Part shown: positions 48,497 through 58,716 of the stretch, piece by piece
Layout: each line of letters starts with the position of its first letter
Numbering within the stretch: position 1 is the stretch's first letter
Assembly (NCBI RefSeq): GCF_000022145.1
Contig: NC_011891.1
Span: forward strand, 2,120,001 to 2,184,000
Direction: 5' to 3'
Origin: Anaeromyxobacter dehalogenans 2CP-1
Lineage (GTDB): Bacteria; Myxococcota; Myxococcia; Myxococcales; Anaeromyxobacteraceae
Length of the DNA: 64,000 nucleotides
The notes under the pieces: model-generated
What the model was told of the DNA's origin: nothing
What the model saw: only the letters and a program-made list of their open reading frames with translations
The model's database searches: none
Position numbers and translations under genes: made by a program

Positions 48497-51400
48497 ATGC
48501 TCCGCACCCCGCTCGCCGCCCTGCTGGCGGCCTTCGCCCTCACCGCCTGCGGCCGCGGCTGCGGCCCCGCGCCGACGCCGGACGGCCTGGCGCTCTCGCC
48601 GCTGCCGGAGCCGCCCCCGCTCGCCATCCCCGAGGGCGCGCTGGCCGCGGCCGGCGAGCTGGCGGTGGTGGCGGCGCGGCCGGTGGGGCCGGTGGAGGGC
48701 GAGGTCCGGCCCGCCATCACCTTCTCGCGGCCGGTGGTGGCGCTCGGCGCGAGCGACCCGGCCCATGATCCCGCGGCCGCGATCACGATCTCGCCGCCGG
48801 TCGAGGGCGAGTGGCGCTGGCTGGGCTCGGCCACGGTGGAGCTCGTGCCGCGCGCGCTCCTCCCGCTCGCGACGCGGTTCACCGTCACCGTCCCGGCCGG
48901 CCTGCGCGCGGTGGACGGCGCCGCGCTCGCCGCACCCTACGCGTTCACGTTCGAGACGCCGCGCCCGGCGGTGCAGCGGCTCCTGCCGCGCGAGGGCTAC
49001 GGCTGGCTGGCGCCGAGCGAGCCGGTGTCGCTCGTGCTCGACCAGCCGGTGCGGGACCTCGCCGCCCATCTCAGGCTGAAGGTCGGCGGCGAGGACGGCT
49101 GGCCCTACGCGCTGAAGGAGATCCCGGTCGTCGCCGAGAAGCCCGCCGCCCCCGGGCGTCGCCTGCCGGCGCCGGAGCCGGCCGCGCGCACCGGCCGCGA
49201 TCGCCGGGTCCGGTACGAGGTCACGCCCCGGCGTCCGTACCCGCTCGACACGCCGGTGGAGCTGCGCATCGAGGGCGCGCTCGCCGGCGCCGAGGGCCCG
49301 CTGACGCTGGAGGGCGCGCCGCGCTTCGCGCTCCGGACCTACGGGCCGCTGCGCGTCGCCGCGGTGGAGCCCTGCTGGTGGGGCGGGGAGCGTTGCCCGC
49401 GGGGCCCGGTCCGGATCCGCACCACCAACCCGGTGGACCGCGCCACGCTCGCCGCCGCGATCACCATCACGCCTCCGGTGAAGATCGACTGGGACGAGGT
49501 GGACGTCACCGGCCCGGACGCCAGCGCCGCGGAGGTGATCCTGCCGGCCGCGTTCGCGCCCGGGACCCGCTACCGGATCGCGATCGGGCCGGCGCTTCGC
49601 GACGTGTTCGGCCAGGCCCTGGCGCAGCGGTCCGAGCGGACCTTCGACACCTCCGATCTCGAGCCCGAGCTGGACGCCGGCGAGGAGCTGGCGCTGCTCG
49701 AGGCGGGCGGGGACGGGGCGCTGCCGGTCGGCGCCACCAATCTGGCGACGGTGGAGGCGACGCTCGCGCCGCTCGACGTGCCCGCGGTGGCGCGGCTGCT
49801 GGCGAGGCCGGATCGCGCCGACCTGGGCGGCGGGCCGGCGGTGTCCCGCACGCTGGACGTGTCGGGGCCGCGCAACACCGGCCGCACCGTGCCGCTCCCG
49901 GTGCGCGAGCTGCTGGCGGGCCGCGGCACCACGCTGTTTGCGGTGCGGGTGGTGGCCCCGGAGATCCACGTCGAGCAGCCCTGGCAGCGGTGGCGGCGCG
50001 AGCGGCGGATCGTCGGCCAGCTCACCGACCTCGCGGTGCACGCGAAGCTCGGCGCGACCCGCGGCGTGGTGTGGGTGACGCGGCTCTCCGACGGGAAGCC
50101 GGTGCCCGGCGCGGAGGTCGCGCTGCACGATCGCGATGGCATCGAGCGCTGGCGCGGACGGGCCGGCGCCGACGGGCTCGCCGAGGTGCCCGGGCTGGCG
50201 GAGATCATCCCGCCGGCCGGGAAGGAGCGGCAGTACCCGTGGGCCACGCCGTTCGCGCTGGTCTCGGCGCGGGCCGGCGGCGACCTCGGCGTCACGCTCT
50301 CGAGCTGGTCGGGCGGCCTCGATCCGGCGGCGCAGGACGTCCCCACCGACTGGGACGGGACCGAGCCGCGGCCGCTCGGCGGCGTGTTCGCCGACCGCGG
50401 CATCTACCGGCCCGGCGAGAAGGTGCACCTGAAGGGCCTCGTCCGCACCCGCGCGCTGGGCCGGATCGGGACGCCCGCCCGCGGGAAGGCGACCGTCACC
50501 GTTCTGAGCGCGCGCGGCAAGGAGATCTGGTCCGGCGAGGCGGCGCTGACGCCGTTCGGGACCTGGTCCGCCGAGCTGCCCATCCCGGGCGACGCGCCGC
50601 TCGGCGCGTTCGAGGTGCGCGCGCGGGTGGAGGCGGGCGGGGCGGTGCTGCCCTACCACGCCGGGTTCCGCGTGGAGGAGTACCGCGCGCCGCAGTTCCA
50701 GGTGGACGTCACCCCGCCGGCCCGCGAGGTGACCGCGGGCGAGCCGCTCCGCGCCGAGGTGCTGGCCCGCTACCTGTTCGGCGGGGCCATGCCGAAGGCG
50801 GCGGTGCGCTGGACCGCCACCCGCGAGTCGATCGAGTTCCAGCCGCCCGGCCACCCGGGCTTTGCGTTCGGCCCGCAGACCTGGTGGTGGGACGACGAGG
50901 CGCCCCGGCGCACGGCGGACGTGGTCGCCTCCGGCTCGGGCGAGACCGGCGACACCGGCCACCTCGCCATCGACGCCGGCAAGGCCGAGGCCACCGGCGG
51001 CCGGACCTTCGCGGTGACGCTCGAGGCCGAGGTCACCGACGTGAACCGGCAGCGGCTCGCCTCCCGCGCCGCGGTCACCGTCCACCCGGCGGCGGTGTAC
51101 GCCGGCGTGCGGCGCCGGGGCACCGGGTTCGCCGAGGCGGGGAGGCCGGGCGAGCTGGAGGTGATCGCCGCGGCGCCCGACGGCGCGATGCGGGCCGGGA
51201 TCGCGGTGGAGCTCGTGGTGAAGAAGCGCGAGTGGCGCTGGATCCGCAAGAAGGGCGTGGGCGGCCGCTGGGTGACCGAGAGCGAGGTGGTGGAGGAGCG
51301 GGCTGGCGGTTGCGCGCTGCGCACGCGGGACGAGCCGGTGGCGTGCGCGTTCACGCCGCCGGCGCCGGCGCTCTACGTGGCCGAGGCCACGCTGAAGGAC

Positions 51401-54400
51401 GCGCAGGGGCGCGCGCAGGTCACGCGCTTCCCGTTTTACGCGACCGGCCCGGGCTGGGTTTCCTGGCAGCGCGAGGACACCGGCCGCATCGACCTCGTGC
51501 CCGACCGCTCGAGCTACCAGCCGGGCGAGGTGGCAAAGGTGCTGGTGAAGAGCCCGTTCCCCCGCGCCGAGGCCATCCTCACGGTGGAGCGCGAGGGCGT
51601 GCGCTCCGCGCGGCGGGTGACGCTGGAGGGCAGCGCCACCACGCTGGAGGTGCCCATCACCGAGGAGGACATCCCGAACGTCTTCGTGTCGGTGCTGCTG
51701 GTGCGCGGCCGGGTCGCCGCGGCGGAGGCGGGCGGCGAGGCGCCGGGCGGCGCGGGCGCCGATCCGGGCCGCCCCGAGGTGCGCGTGGGCTACGCGAAGC
51801 TCGCGGTGGAGCGGCGCGCGAAGCGGCTCCAGGTGGCGCTTCAGCCGGACCGGGCCGAGAAGCGGCCGCGCGAGCCGGTGGAGGTGCAGATCCGCGTCAC
51901 CGACCACGCCGGGAAGGGCACGCCGGCCGAGGTCACCGTGTGGGCGGTGGACGAGGGCATCCTCAGGCTCACCGGCTACGAGCCGCCGGATCCGGTGGCG
52001 CTGGTCCACCCGGAGCGCGGCCTGTCGGTGCGCCTGGGCGAGTCGCTCATCCACCTGGTGGAGCGGCGGCGCTACGGCGAGAAGGGCCGCTCGCCGGGCG
52101 GGGGCGGCGGCGGGGAGGGCGCGGGCGCCGGCTTCCGCACGCGCTTCGAGACCACGGTGCTGTTCGCGCCGGAGGTGCGGACCGACGCGGAGGGTCGGGC
52201 CACGGTGCGCTTCACCGTGCCCGACAACCTCACCACCTGGCGCATCATGGCGGTGGCGGTGTCGCGCGGCGACCGGATGGGCGCGGGCCGGTCGAAGGTG
52301 ACCGTGTCGAAGCCGCTCCTGGCGCTCCCGGCGCTGCCGCGGCTGGCGCGGGTCGGCGACCGGTTCGAGGCCGGCGTGGTGGTGCACGCGCCGGGCGCGC
52401 CGGCGCAGGAGGTGGAGGTCCGCGCCGAGGCGAGCGGGCTCGTCCTCGACGGCCAGGCGGTGAAGAAGGTGCGGCTCGACGGGGCGCCGCGCGAGGTGCG
52501 GTTCGCGTTCCGCGCCGAGGCGCCGGGCCAGGCGGTGCTCCGCTTCGCCGCGCGCGGCGCGGCCGGGCAGGACGGGGTGGAGCAGCGGCTCCCGGTGCGG
52601 CTCGCGGTGGAGCAGGAGGCGGTGGCCGTCTCGGGCGACACGCGCGATCGCCGGCGCGAGGCGCTGGCGCCGCCGGCCGGGGCGCGGCCGGACGTGGGCG
52701 GCCTGGAGGTGCGGCTCGCCTCCACCGCGCTGGCCGGCTTCTCCGAGGGCATGCGGCAGCTCGTGGAGTACCCGTACGGCTGCCTGGAGCAGCTCTCCTC
52801 GAGGCTGGTCCCGTTCATCGCGCTGCGCGAGCTGCAGGGCCGGCTCGGGCTGCGTCACCTGCCCGGCGAGCGCGCGCCGGCGCCGCCGGACTGGGCGCGC
52901 GCGTGGCTGGGCGACGAGGTGTTCCGGATCCAGGAGACCGACGATCCGGACGAGGTGGTCCGGCGGACGGTGAAGGCCATCGAGCGGCTGCAGGGGCCGG
53001 ACGGCGGCTACCGCTACTGGGCGTCCTCGGAGTGCTCGGCGCCGTGGGCGTCGTCGTACGCGGTGCTGGCGCTGGGCCGGGCCGCCGAGCTGGGCTACCC
53101 GGTGGATCGCGCGGCGCTCTCGCGCGGGCAGCGGTACCTCGCCGGCACGGTGGCCGCCGGGCGCTGCACGCGTTGCGGCGGCTCCTGCGCCACCCCAGAC
53201 GATCCCACCCGCGTGTTCGCGCTGTACGCGCTCGCGCGCACCCGCGCCCCGAAGGCGTCCTTCCACGCCGAGCTGGTGGCGCGCCGCGCGAGCCTGCCCC
53301 TGTTCTCGCAGGCCATGCTGGCCGACGCGCTGCTCGTCACGGGCAGCCGCGACGAGGGCCGGCGCGTGCTGCAGGAGGTGCTGAACCACGTGAAGGAGTC
53401 GCCCACCGGGGCGCACCTCGAGGAGGCCGACCCGCGCACGTACGCGCCGCTCTGGTCGTCCGACACCCGCACCACCGGCATCGTGCTCGGGACGCTCGCG
53501 TCGACCCTGCCCGATCACCCGTACGTGCCGAAGATGGCGGCCTGGCTGGCCGGGGTCCGCCGGGCCGACGGGCGCTTCCGCAACACGCAGGAGGCGGCGT
53601 TCGCGCTGCTCGCGCTGTCCGAGGTGATGCGCGCCCGCGAGAAGGACGTGCCCGACTTCACCGCCCGGGTCTCGCTCGCCGGCGCCGAGGTGGCCTCGGC
53701 GCGCTTCGCCGGCCGGAGCGCCGAGGCGGTGCGCCGCGAGGTCCCCATGGCGCGCCTGCCGCGCGGCGGCGGCGCGCTCGACTTCGCGCGCGACGGGGCC
53801 GCGGGCGTCCTCTACTACGGCGCGGTGCTGCGCTGGGCTCCCGCCGAGCTGCCGCGGGAGCCGCTCGAGCGCGGCATCCACGTGCAGCGCTGGATCGAGC
53901 CGTATGCCGGGGGCGGCCAGGTGCGCGCGGTCGCGGCCGGCGAGCTGGTGCGGATCCGGGTGCGGCTCGGCACCTCGCAGGAGCGCCACCACGTGGCGGT
54001 CTCGGTGCCGGTGCCCGCCGGGCTGGAGATCGTGGACACCTCGCTCGCCACCACCGCCGCCGTGGCGACCGCGCCGGCCGCAGGCCAGGACGAGGGCGAG
54101 GACGCCGAGGAGGGCGAGGGCTACGCCTGGGAGTCGGCCGAGGACCTGTCGGAGGAGGAGGCGGGATCGCCGGAGGGCTGGGCGTTCCGCTTCTGGAGCC
54201 CGTTCAACCACCAGGAGCGGCGGGACGACCGGCTGGTGCTGTTCGCCGACGCGCTGCCGCCGGGGCTGCACCTGGCGACGTTCGTGGCCCGCGCCACCAC
54301 CCCCGGGACGTTCCTGCTCGCGCCGGCGCGGGCCGAGGAGATGTACGCGCCGGAGGTGTTCGGCCGCTCCGACGCGGGCACGTTCGAGGTGCGGGCCGGC

Positions 54401-54412
54401 GGCGGCCGCTAG
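48497..54412 (+). CDS. Alpha-2-macroglobulin family lipoprotein with thioester
   Basis: A 1971-residue predicted lipoprotein. The ATG at 48497 has a gggagg site and gives a signal peptide with lipobox LTAC (Cys 17). The long body has MG domains, a bait-like region, and the thioester motif YGCLEQ (C1429 to Q1432) followed by an alpha-helical toroid (KAIERLQGPDGGYRYWASSECS) and a C-terminal receptor-binding-type domain. Bacterial alpha-2-macroglobulins trap proteases in the periplasm and protect the cell when the wall is breached. It is directly followed by pbpC, the arrangement known in E. coli (yfhM-pbpC), so it probably works with PBP1C. There is a Gly/Glu-rich insertion near residue 1200. 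Confidence 0.93.
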   Translation: MLRTPLAALLAAFALTACGRGCGPAPTPDGLALSPLPEPPPLAIPEGALAAAGELAVVAARPVGPVEGEVRPAITFSRPVVALGASDPAHDPAAAITISPPVEGEWRWLGSATVELVPRALLPLATRFTVTVPAGLRAVDGAALAAPYAFTFETPRPAVQRLLPREGYGWLAPSEPVSLVLDQPVRDLAAHLRLKVGGEDGWPYALKEIPVVAEKPAAPGRRLPAPEPAARTGRDRRVRYEVTPRRPYPLDTPVELRIEGALAGAEGPLTLEGAPRFALRTYGPLRVAAVEPCWWGGERCPRGPVRIRTTNPVDRATLAAAITITPPVKIDWDEVDVTGPDASAAEVILPAAFAPGTRYRIAIGPALRDVFGQALAQRSERTFDTSDLEPELDAGEELALLEAGGDGALPVGATNLATVEATLAPLDVPAVARLLARPDRADLGGGPAVSRTLDVSGPRNTGRTVPLPVRELLAGRGTTLFAVRVVAPEIHVEQPWQRWRRERRIVGQLTDLAVHAKLGATRGVVWVTRLSDGKPVPGAEVALHDRDGIERWRGRAGADGLAEVPGLAEIIPPAGKERQYPWATPFALVSARAGGDLGVTLSSWSGGLDPAAQDVPTDWDGTEPRPLGGVFADRGIYRPGEKVHLKGLVRTRALGRIGTPARGKATVTVLSARGKEIWSGEAALTPFGTWSAELPIPGDAPLGAFEVRARVEAGGAVLPYHAGFRVEEYRAPQFQVDVTPPAREVTAGEPLRAEVLARYLFGGAMPKAAVRWTATRESIEFQPPGHPGFAFGPQTWWWDDEAPRRTADVVASGSGETGDTGHLAIDAGKAEATGGRTFAVTLEAEVTDVNRQRLASRAAVTVHPAAVYAGVRRRGTGFAEAGRPGELEVIAAAPDGAMRAGIAVELVVKKREWRWIRKKGVGGRWVTESEVVEERAGGCALRTRDEPVACAFTPPAPALYVAEATLKDAQGRAQVTRFPFYATGPGWVSWQREDTGRIDLVPDRSSYQPGEVAKVLVKSPFPRAEAILTVEREGVRSARRVTLEGSATTLEVPITEEDIPNVFVSVLLVRGRVAAAEAGGEAPGGAGADPGRPEVRVGYAKLAVERRAKRLQVALQPDRAEKRPREPVEVQIRVTDHAGKGTPAEVTVWAVDEGILRLTGYEPPDPVALVHPERGLSVRLGESLIHLVERRRYGEKGRSPGGGGGGEGAGAGFRTRFETTVLFAPEVRTDAEGRATVRFTVPDNLTTWRIMAVAVSRGDRMGAGRSKVTVSKPLLALPALPRLARVGDRFEAGVVVHAPGAPAQEVEVRAEASGLVLDGQAVKKVRLDGAPREVRFAFRAEAPGQAVLRFAARGAAGQDGVEQRLPVRLAVEQEAVAVSGDTRDRRREALAPPAGARPDVGGLEVRLASTALAGFSEGMRQLVEYPYGCLEQLSSRLVPFIALRELQGRLGLRHLPGERAPAPPDWARAWLGDEVFRIQETDDPDEVVRRTVKAIERLQGPDGGYRYWASSECSAPWASSYAVLALGRAAELGYPVDRAALSRGQRYLAGTVAAGRCTRCGGSCATPDDPTRVFALYALARTRAPKASFHAELVARRASLPLFSQAMLADALLVTGSRDEGRRVLQEVLNHVKESPTGAHLEEADPRTYAPLWSSDTRTTGIVLGTLASTLPDHPYVPKMAAWLAGVRRADGRFRNTQEAAFALLALSEVMRAREKDVPDFTARVSLAGAEVASARFAGRSAEAVRREVPMARLPRGGGALDFARDGAAGVLYYGAVLRWAPAELPREPLERGIHVQRWIEPYAGGGQVRAVAAGELVRIRVRLGTSQERHHVAVSVPVPAGLEIVDTSLATTAAVATAPAAGQDEGEDAEEGEGYAWESAEDLSEEEAGSPEGWAFRFWSPFNHQERRDDRLVLFADALPPGLHLATFVARATTPGTFLLAPARAEEMYAPEVFGRSDAGTFEVRAGGGR

Positions 54413-54420
54413 GGGGCGCG

Positions 54421-56769
54421 GTGCGCGAGGCGTTCCAGCGGGCCGCGAGGGCCCTCCGTCCCGCCCTCGCGCGGCTCGCGGCCGCGCTCGGCGGCCTGGG
54501 CGCGGTCGCCGCGCTCGCGGCGGCGGTGTTCGTCGCCTGGCCGCTGCCGGACGGCCTGCTCGAGCGCCGGCCGGTGGCGGCGGTGCGCTTCACCGACCGT
54601 GACGGCGGGCTCCTGCGCGAGGTGGCCTCGCGGGCGGACGGGCGCAGCGTGCCGCTGCCACCGGGCGAGCCGGTGCCGCCGCGGGTCCGCGCCGCGTTCC
54701 TCGCCGCGGAGGACGCGCGCTTCGACCGCCACCCCGGCGTGGACCCGCTGGCGGTGGCCCGCGCCGGCTGGCAGCTCGTCCGGTACCGGCGGGTGGTGTC
54801 GGGCGCGTCCACCCTCACCATGCAGCTCGCCCGCGCGCTCGTCCCGCACCCGCGCACCGCGGGCGGCAAGGCGCTCGAGGCGCTGTGGGCGCTGCGGCTC
54901 GAGGCGCACCTCGGCAAGGACGAGCTCCTCCGCGCGTACCTCGACCGCGTCCCGCTCGGCGGCGACCTGCACGGCGTGGAGGCGGCGGCCGGGCTGTACT
55001 TCGGCCGTCCGGCGCGGACGCTCTCCGCGGCGCAGGCGGCGCTGCTCGCCGGGCTGGCGCGCGCACCCACCGCGCTCGATCCGCTCCGGCGGCCCGAGGC
55101 CTCGCGCGACCGCGCCCTGGCGGTGCTCGGTCGGATGGAGGCGCTCGGCCTCGTCCGCGCCGAGGAGGCGCGGCTGGCCCGGGAGGCGCCGCTCGACCTC
55201 GCCGCGGCCGAGCGGAGCTTCGAGGCGCCGCACCTGGTGGACGCGCTCTCGGCCCGGCTGGGCGCGCTGGGGCTCGACGCCGCCGCCGAGGTGGAGACCA
55301 CGCTGGACCGCGGCCTGCAGCGCGACGTGGAGGACCTCGTCCGCGCCGAGCTGGCCGGCGATCCGCGCCTCGGCAACGCCGCCGTCGTCGTGGTGGACAA
55401 CGCGAGCGGCGAGGTGCTCGCGTACGTCGGCTCGGCGGACTTCCTCGACGCGGCCGGGCTCGGCCAGAACGACGGCGTGCGGGCACGCCGCCAGCCGGGC
55501 TCGGCGCTGAAGCCGTTCGCCTACGGCCTGGCGCTCGCCCGCGGCTGGACCGCGGCGTCGGTCCTGTCCGACGTGGAGGTCCGGCTCGCCACCCCGACCG
55601 GCGACTGGGTCCCGCGCAACTACGACCGGCGGGCGCACGGCCCGGTGCCGCTCCGGGCCGCGCTGCAGAACAGCTACAACGTGCCCGCGGTGCGGCTGGC
55701 CGAGGCGCTCGGGCCGGAGCGGGTGCTGCGCACGCTCGGGGCGGCCGGGTTCGAGTCGCTGTCCGGCGGCGCCGACCGCTACGGCGCCGGGGTGGTGCTG
55801 GGGAACGGCGACGCGACCCTGCGCGAGCTGGCGCGCGCGTACCGCGGGCTCGCCCGCGGCGGCGTGCTGGAGCCGCTCCGCGAGGTGCGGGCTGGGCGCG
55901 ACGCGGCCGGGCGGCCGCTGGCGGTGGCGCGCGAGCTCGCGCCGCGGCGCTTCCTGCCGGCGGGCGCGGTGGCGCTGCTCACCGACGTCCTCTCCGACGA
56001 GGCGGCACGTGCACCCGCCTTCGGCGTGCACAACGCGCTCCGGCTCCCGTTCCCGGTGGCGGCGAAGACCGGGACCTCGCGCGCGTACGTGGACAACTGG
56101 ACGGCGGGCTACACCGCCGAGCGGACCGTGGCGGTGTGGGTGGGGAGCTTCGACGGGCGCCCGATGCAGGGCGTCTCCGGGATCACCGGGGCCGGGCCCA
56201 TCTTCGCCCGGGTGATGGTGCGCGCCATGCGCGGCATCGAGCCCGCGCCGCTGGTGGACCGCGGCCGCTTCATCCACGCCCGCGTGTGCCCGCTCACCGG
56301 CCTGCGCGCAGGCCCTGGCTGCCCGGGCGCGCTCGACGAGGTCTTCCTGCCCGGCACGGCGCCCTCGGCGACCTGCGGTGCGCACGCGCGCGGCCCGGGC
56401 GGGCCGGTGGCGCTCGCGCCGGAGCTGCTGGGCTGGGCGCGGGCCGAAGGGATCGCGGCCGTGGCCGACGGGCGCGCTCCGGGAGCCACTGGCGCCGGCG
56501 GGGCGCGGGTGCTCCTCCCCGCCGAGGGCGACGAGTACCTGGTCGAGGCGGGCTATCCGGCGGGCGCGCAGGGCATCCCGCTGCGGCTGGCGCTGCCGCC
56601 GGGCACGGTGCGGGCGGAGGTGCGGGTCGGGGACGAGCGGCTCGCGCTCGGGCCGCCGTTCGCGGGGCGGCTCGAGGCCCGGCCCGGGCGCCACCGGCTG
56701 GAGGTGTGGCTCCCCGGCGGTGCCGCGCCGGCCGCGGTCAGCACCTTCACGGTGCGGGGCGCGCAGTGA
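54421..56769 (+). CDS. pbpC: Penicillin-binding protein 1C (bifunctional transglycosylase/transpeptidase)
   Basis: A 782-residue protein with a GTG start and one N-terminal membrane helix (about 18-40). The GT51 transglycosylase domain carries the catalytic AAEDARFDRHPGVD (E97), and the transpeptidase domain has S361-A-L-K364 (PGSALKPF), SYN (S418-N420) and KTGTS (K549). A C-terminal BiPBP_C-like domain follows. Both catalytic domains look complete. It is 8 bp downstream of the alpha-2-macroglobulin gene and its stop overlaps the GTG of the SpoIID-like gene. It polymerises and cross-links peptidoglycan at the inner membrane. Confidence 0.95.
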   Translation: MREAFQRAARALRPALARLAAALGGLGAVAALAAAVFVAWPLPDGLLERRPVAAVRFTDRDGGLLREVASRADGRSVPLPPGEPVPPRVRAAFLAAEDARFDRHPGVDPLAVARAGWQLVRYRRVVSGASTLTMQLARALVPHPRTAGGKALEALWALRLEAHLGKDELLRAYLDRVPLGGDLHGVEAAAGLYFGRPARTLSAAQAALLAGLARAPTALDPLRRPEASRDRALAVLGRMEALGLVRAEEARLAREAPLDLAAAERSFEAPHLVDALSARLGALGLDAAAEVETTLDRGLQRDVEDLVRAELAGDPRLGNAAVVVVDNASGEVLAYVGSADFLDAAGLGQNDGVRARRQPGSALKPFAYGLALARGWTAASVLSDVEVRLATPTGDWVPRNYDRRAHGPVPLRAALQNSYNVPAVRLAEALGPERVLRTLGAAGFESLSGGADRYGAGVVLGNGDATLRELARAYRGLARGGVLEPLREVRAGRDAAGRPLAVARELAPRRFLPAGAVALLTDVLSDEAARAPAFGVHNALRLPFPVAAKTGTSRAYVDNWTAGYTAERTVAVWVGSFDGRPMQGVSGITGAGPIFARVMVRAMRGIEPAPLVDRGRFIHARVCPLTGLRAGPGCPGALDEVFLPGTAPSATCGAHARGPGGPVALAPELLGWARAEGIAAVADGRAPGATGAGGARVLLPAEGDEYLVEAGYPAGAQGIPLRLALPPGTVRAEVRVGDERLALGPPFAGRLEARPGRHRLEVWLPGGAAPAAVSTFTVRGAQ

Positions 56770-58013
56770 CGGCGCGGAGGGTGGCCGTCGCGGGGATGCT
56801 CCTGCTGGTGGGCCCGGGCTCCGCTTCGCACGCCGCGCCGTCGGTCGCGGCTCCGGCGGCGGCGTCCTCCGCCGCGGCGGCGGGGCCGTCCATCGAGGTC
56901 GAGCTGCTCGCCCGCCTCGCGCCGCGGCGCATCGAGCTGGAGGGCGGCGGGCGGCGGCGCTCGGTCGCGGCCGCCGGCGACGGGCTCCGGGTGGACGGGG
57001 AGCCGGCGGGCGCGGTGCTCTCGCTCCCGGTCCGCACCTGGCGCATCGTCCCCGGCGCCGCCGCCGGCCCGGCGGCCCGGCCGCGCACCTACCGCGCCGC
57101 GCTCCGGATCCGCGCCGAGCGCGGGGTGCTGCGGGTGCGCGCCACGCTGGCGCTCGAGGACTACGTGGCCGGCGTGGTCGCGTCGGAGGCGCTGCCGGGC
57201 ACGCCGCGCGAGGCGCTCCGCGCGCTGGCGGTGGTGGCCCGGTCGTACGCGCTCGCCGCGCCGCCGCGCCACCCGGAGGGCGCCCGCTGCGATCTCGCCC
57301 ATTGCCAGCTCCTCCGCGGCGGCGGGGCGGACCGCGCGCACGAGGCGGCCGCGCGGGCGGCGGCGCGCGCCACCGCAGGCGAGGTGCTCCGGCTGCCGGG
57401 CGGCGCCGTGGCGGCGGCGCCGTTCCACGCGGCCTGCGGCGGCCACACCGCCGATCCGCGCCAGGCGTTCGGCGGTGAGGGGACGGGCGCCGCGGCGGTG
57501 GCCGACCCGGGCTGCCCGCCGGCGCGCTGGCGCGCGGCGCTCGACCCGGCCGCGCTGGCGGCGGCGGTGCGCGCCGCGCTCGCGGCCTCGGATCCGGCCG
57601 GCGCCGCGGCGGTGCCGGCGCGGCTCGGCGCGCCGGACCTCGCGGTGCGCGCCGGCGCGGGCGGGTGGGTGACGCAGGTGGCGGGCGCCGGCGGCGGCTG
57701 GGCGCTCGGCGGCGATGCGTTCGCGCGGGCCGCCGACGCGTCCGCGGGGCGCGGGGTGGTGCGGAGCTCGCGCTTCCGGCTCGGCGGCGGCGCCGGGCCT
57801 CCGGTGCTGGAGGGCGCCGGGCATGGCCACGGGGTGGGGCTCTGCCAGGCCGGCGCGGCGCGCCGCGCGCGCGGCGGGGAGGGGTACCGCGGGATCCTGC
57901 GCGCGTACTTCCCGGCCGCCACGGTGGAACGGCTACCGGACGGGCCGCCCACCGAAAGATCCGCCGATGTGGGCGCACGCCGCGCCCTACCGCCGGGCGG
58001 CGTGCGTCGCTAG
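56766..58013 (+). CDS. SpoIID/LytB-like protein, exported
   Basis: A 415-residue protein starting GTG at 56766, coupled to pbpC by a GTGA overlap. A signal segment (MTARRVAVAGMLLLVGPGSA) precedes the SpoIID domain: LEDYVAGVVASEALPGTP, RSYALAAPPRHPEGARCD, the ACGGHTADPRQAF motif and a GHGHGVGLCQAGA catalytic region. SpoIID cleaves glycan strands of denuded peptidoglycan; LytB enhances amidases. In a non-sporulating Gram-negative a wall-remodelling role with PBP1C is inferred. The C-terminal 40 residues are Arg/Pro-rich and likely unstructured. Confidence 0.85.
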   Translation: MTARRVAVAGMLLLVGPGSASHAAPSVAAPAAASSAAAAGPSIEVELLARLAPRRIELEGGGRRRSVAAAGDGLRVDGEPAGAVLSLPVRTWRIVPGAAAGPAARPRTYRAALRIRAERGVLRVRATLALEDYVAGVVASEALPGTPREALRALAVVARSYALAAPPRHPEGARCDLAHCQLLRGGGADRAHEAAARAAARATAGEVLRLPGGAVAAAPFHAACGGHTADPRQAFGGEGTGAAAVADPGCPPARWRAALDPAALAAAVRAALAASDPAGAAAVPARLGAPDLAVRAGAGGWVTQVAGAGGGWALGGDAFARAADASAGRGVVRSSRFRLGGGAGPPVLEGAGHGHGVGLCQAGAARRARGGEGYRGILRAYFPAATVERLPDGPPTERSADVGARRALPPGGVRR

Positions 58014-58025
58014 GCTCCCCGCACC

Positions 58026-58712
58026 ATGCCGAAGCCCTTCGACGAGGCGCACGCAGCCACCTACGACCAGCACTTCGCCGCGCTCGCCCCGATGCGCGAC
58101 GCGTTGCAGCTCGTGACCGGGCTCGCGCTCGGCGAGCTGCCCGCCGGCGCCCGCATCCTCTGCGCCGGTGCGGGCACCGGGGCCGAGCTCCTGTACCTCG
58201 CGGCGGCGTTCCCGGGGTGGCGCTTCACCGCCGTCGATCCCTCGGGGCCGATGCTCCGTCGCTGCCGGGCGAAGGCGGAGGCCGCCGGGGTCGCCGACCG
58301 GTGCCGGTTCCACGAGGGCACGGTCGAGGAGCTCCCCGGCGAGGCGGGCGACCACGACGGCGCGACGGCGCTGCTCGTGTCGCAGTTCCTGGTGGATCGC
58401 GCGGCGCGGGAGGCATTCTTCCGCGCCATCGCCGGCCGCCTGCGGCCCGGGGCGCCGCTCGTGGTGGCGGACCTGGCCGCGCCGTCGCTGTCGGGCGAGC
58501 TGATCGCGCTGTGGAAGCGCGCGTGGCTGCACGCGGGCGTGCCGCCGGAGCAGGTCGCGCGGATGGCCGAGACGCTCGCCGAGCAGGTGGCGGTGCTCCC
58601 GCCGGACGAGGTCGCCGCCATCGTCGCGGCGGGCGGCTTCGACGAGCCCCTCCGCTGCTTCCAGAGCATCCTCATCCACGGGTGGCTGGCGCGGCGGAGC
58701 GCCTCCCCGTGA
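58026..58712 (+). CDS. Class I SAM-dependent methyltransferase
   Basis: A 228-residue protein. The core contains motif I ILCAGAGTGAELLYLAAAF, motif II FTAVDPSGPMLRRCRAKAEA, motif III FHEGTVEELPGEAGDHDGAT and motif IV FFRAIAGRLRPGAPLVVADL. It starts MPKPFDEAHAATYDQHFAAL, like the UbiE-related group. No specific substrate is visible. It lies 12 bp downstream of the SpoIID-like gene and 4 bp from the converging operon end. Confidence 0.82.
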   Translation: MPKPFDEAHAATYDQHFAALAPMRDALQLVTGLALGELPAGARILCAGAGTGAELLYLAAAFPGWRFTAVDPSGPMLRRCRAKAEAAGVADRCRFHEGTVEELPGEAGDHDGATALLVSQFLVDRAAREAFFRAIAGRLRPGAPLVVADLAAPSLSGELIALWKRAWLHAGVPPEQVARMAETLAEQVAVLPPDEVAAIVAAGGFDEPLRCFQSILIHGWLARRSASP

Positions 58713-58716
58713 ACGA

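Noticed and set aside
48113-54271. Open frame of about 2050 codons antisense to the alpha-2-macroglobulin gene
   Set aside because: The sense frame has thioester, lipobox and family domains; the antisense one has none.
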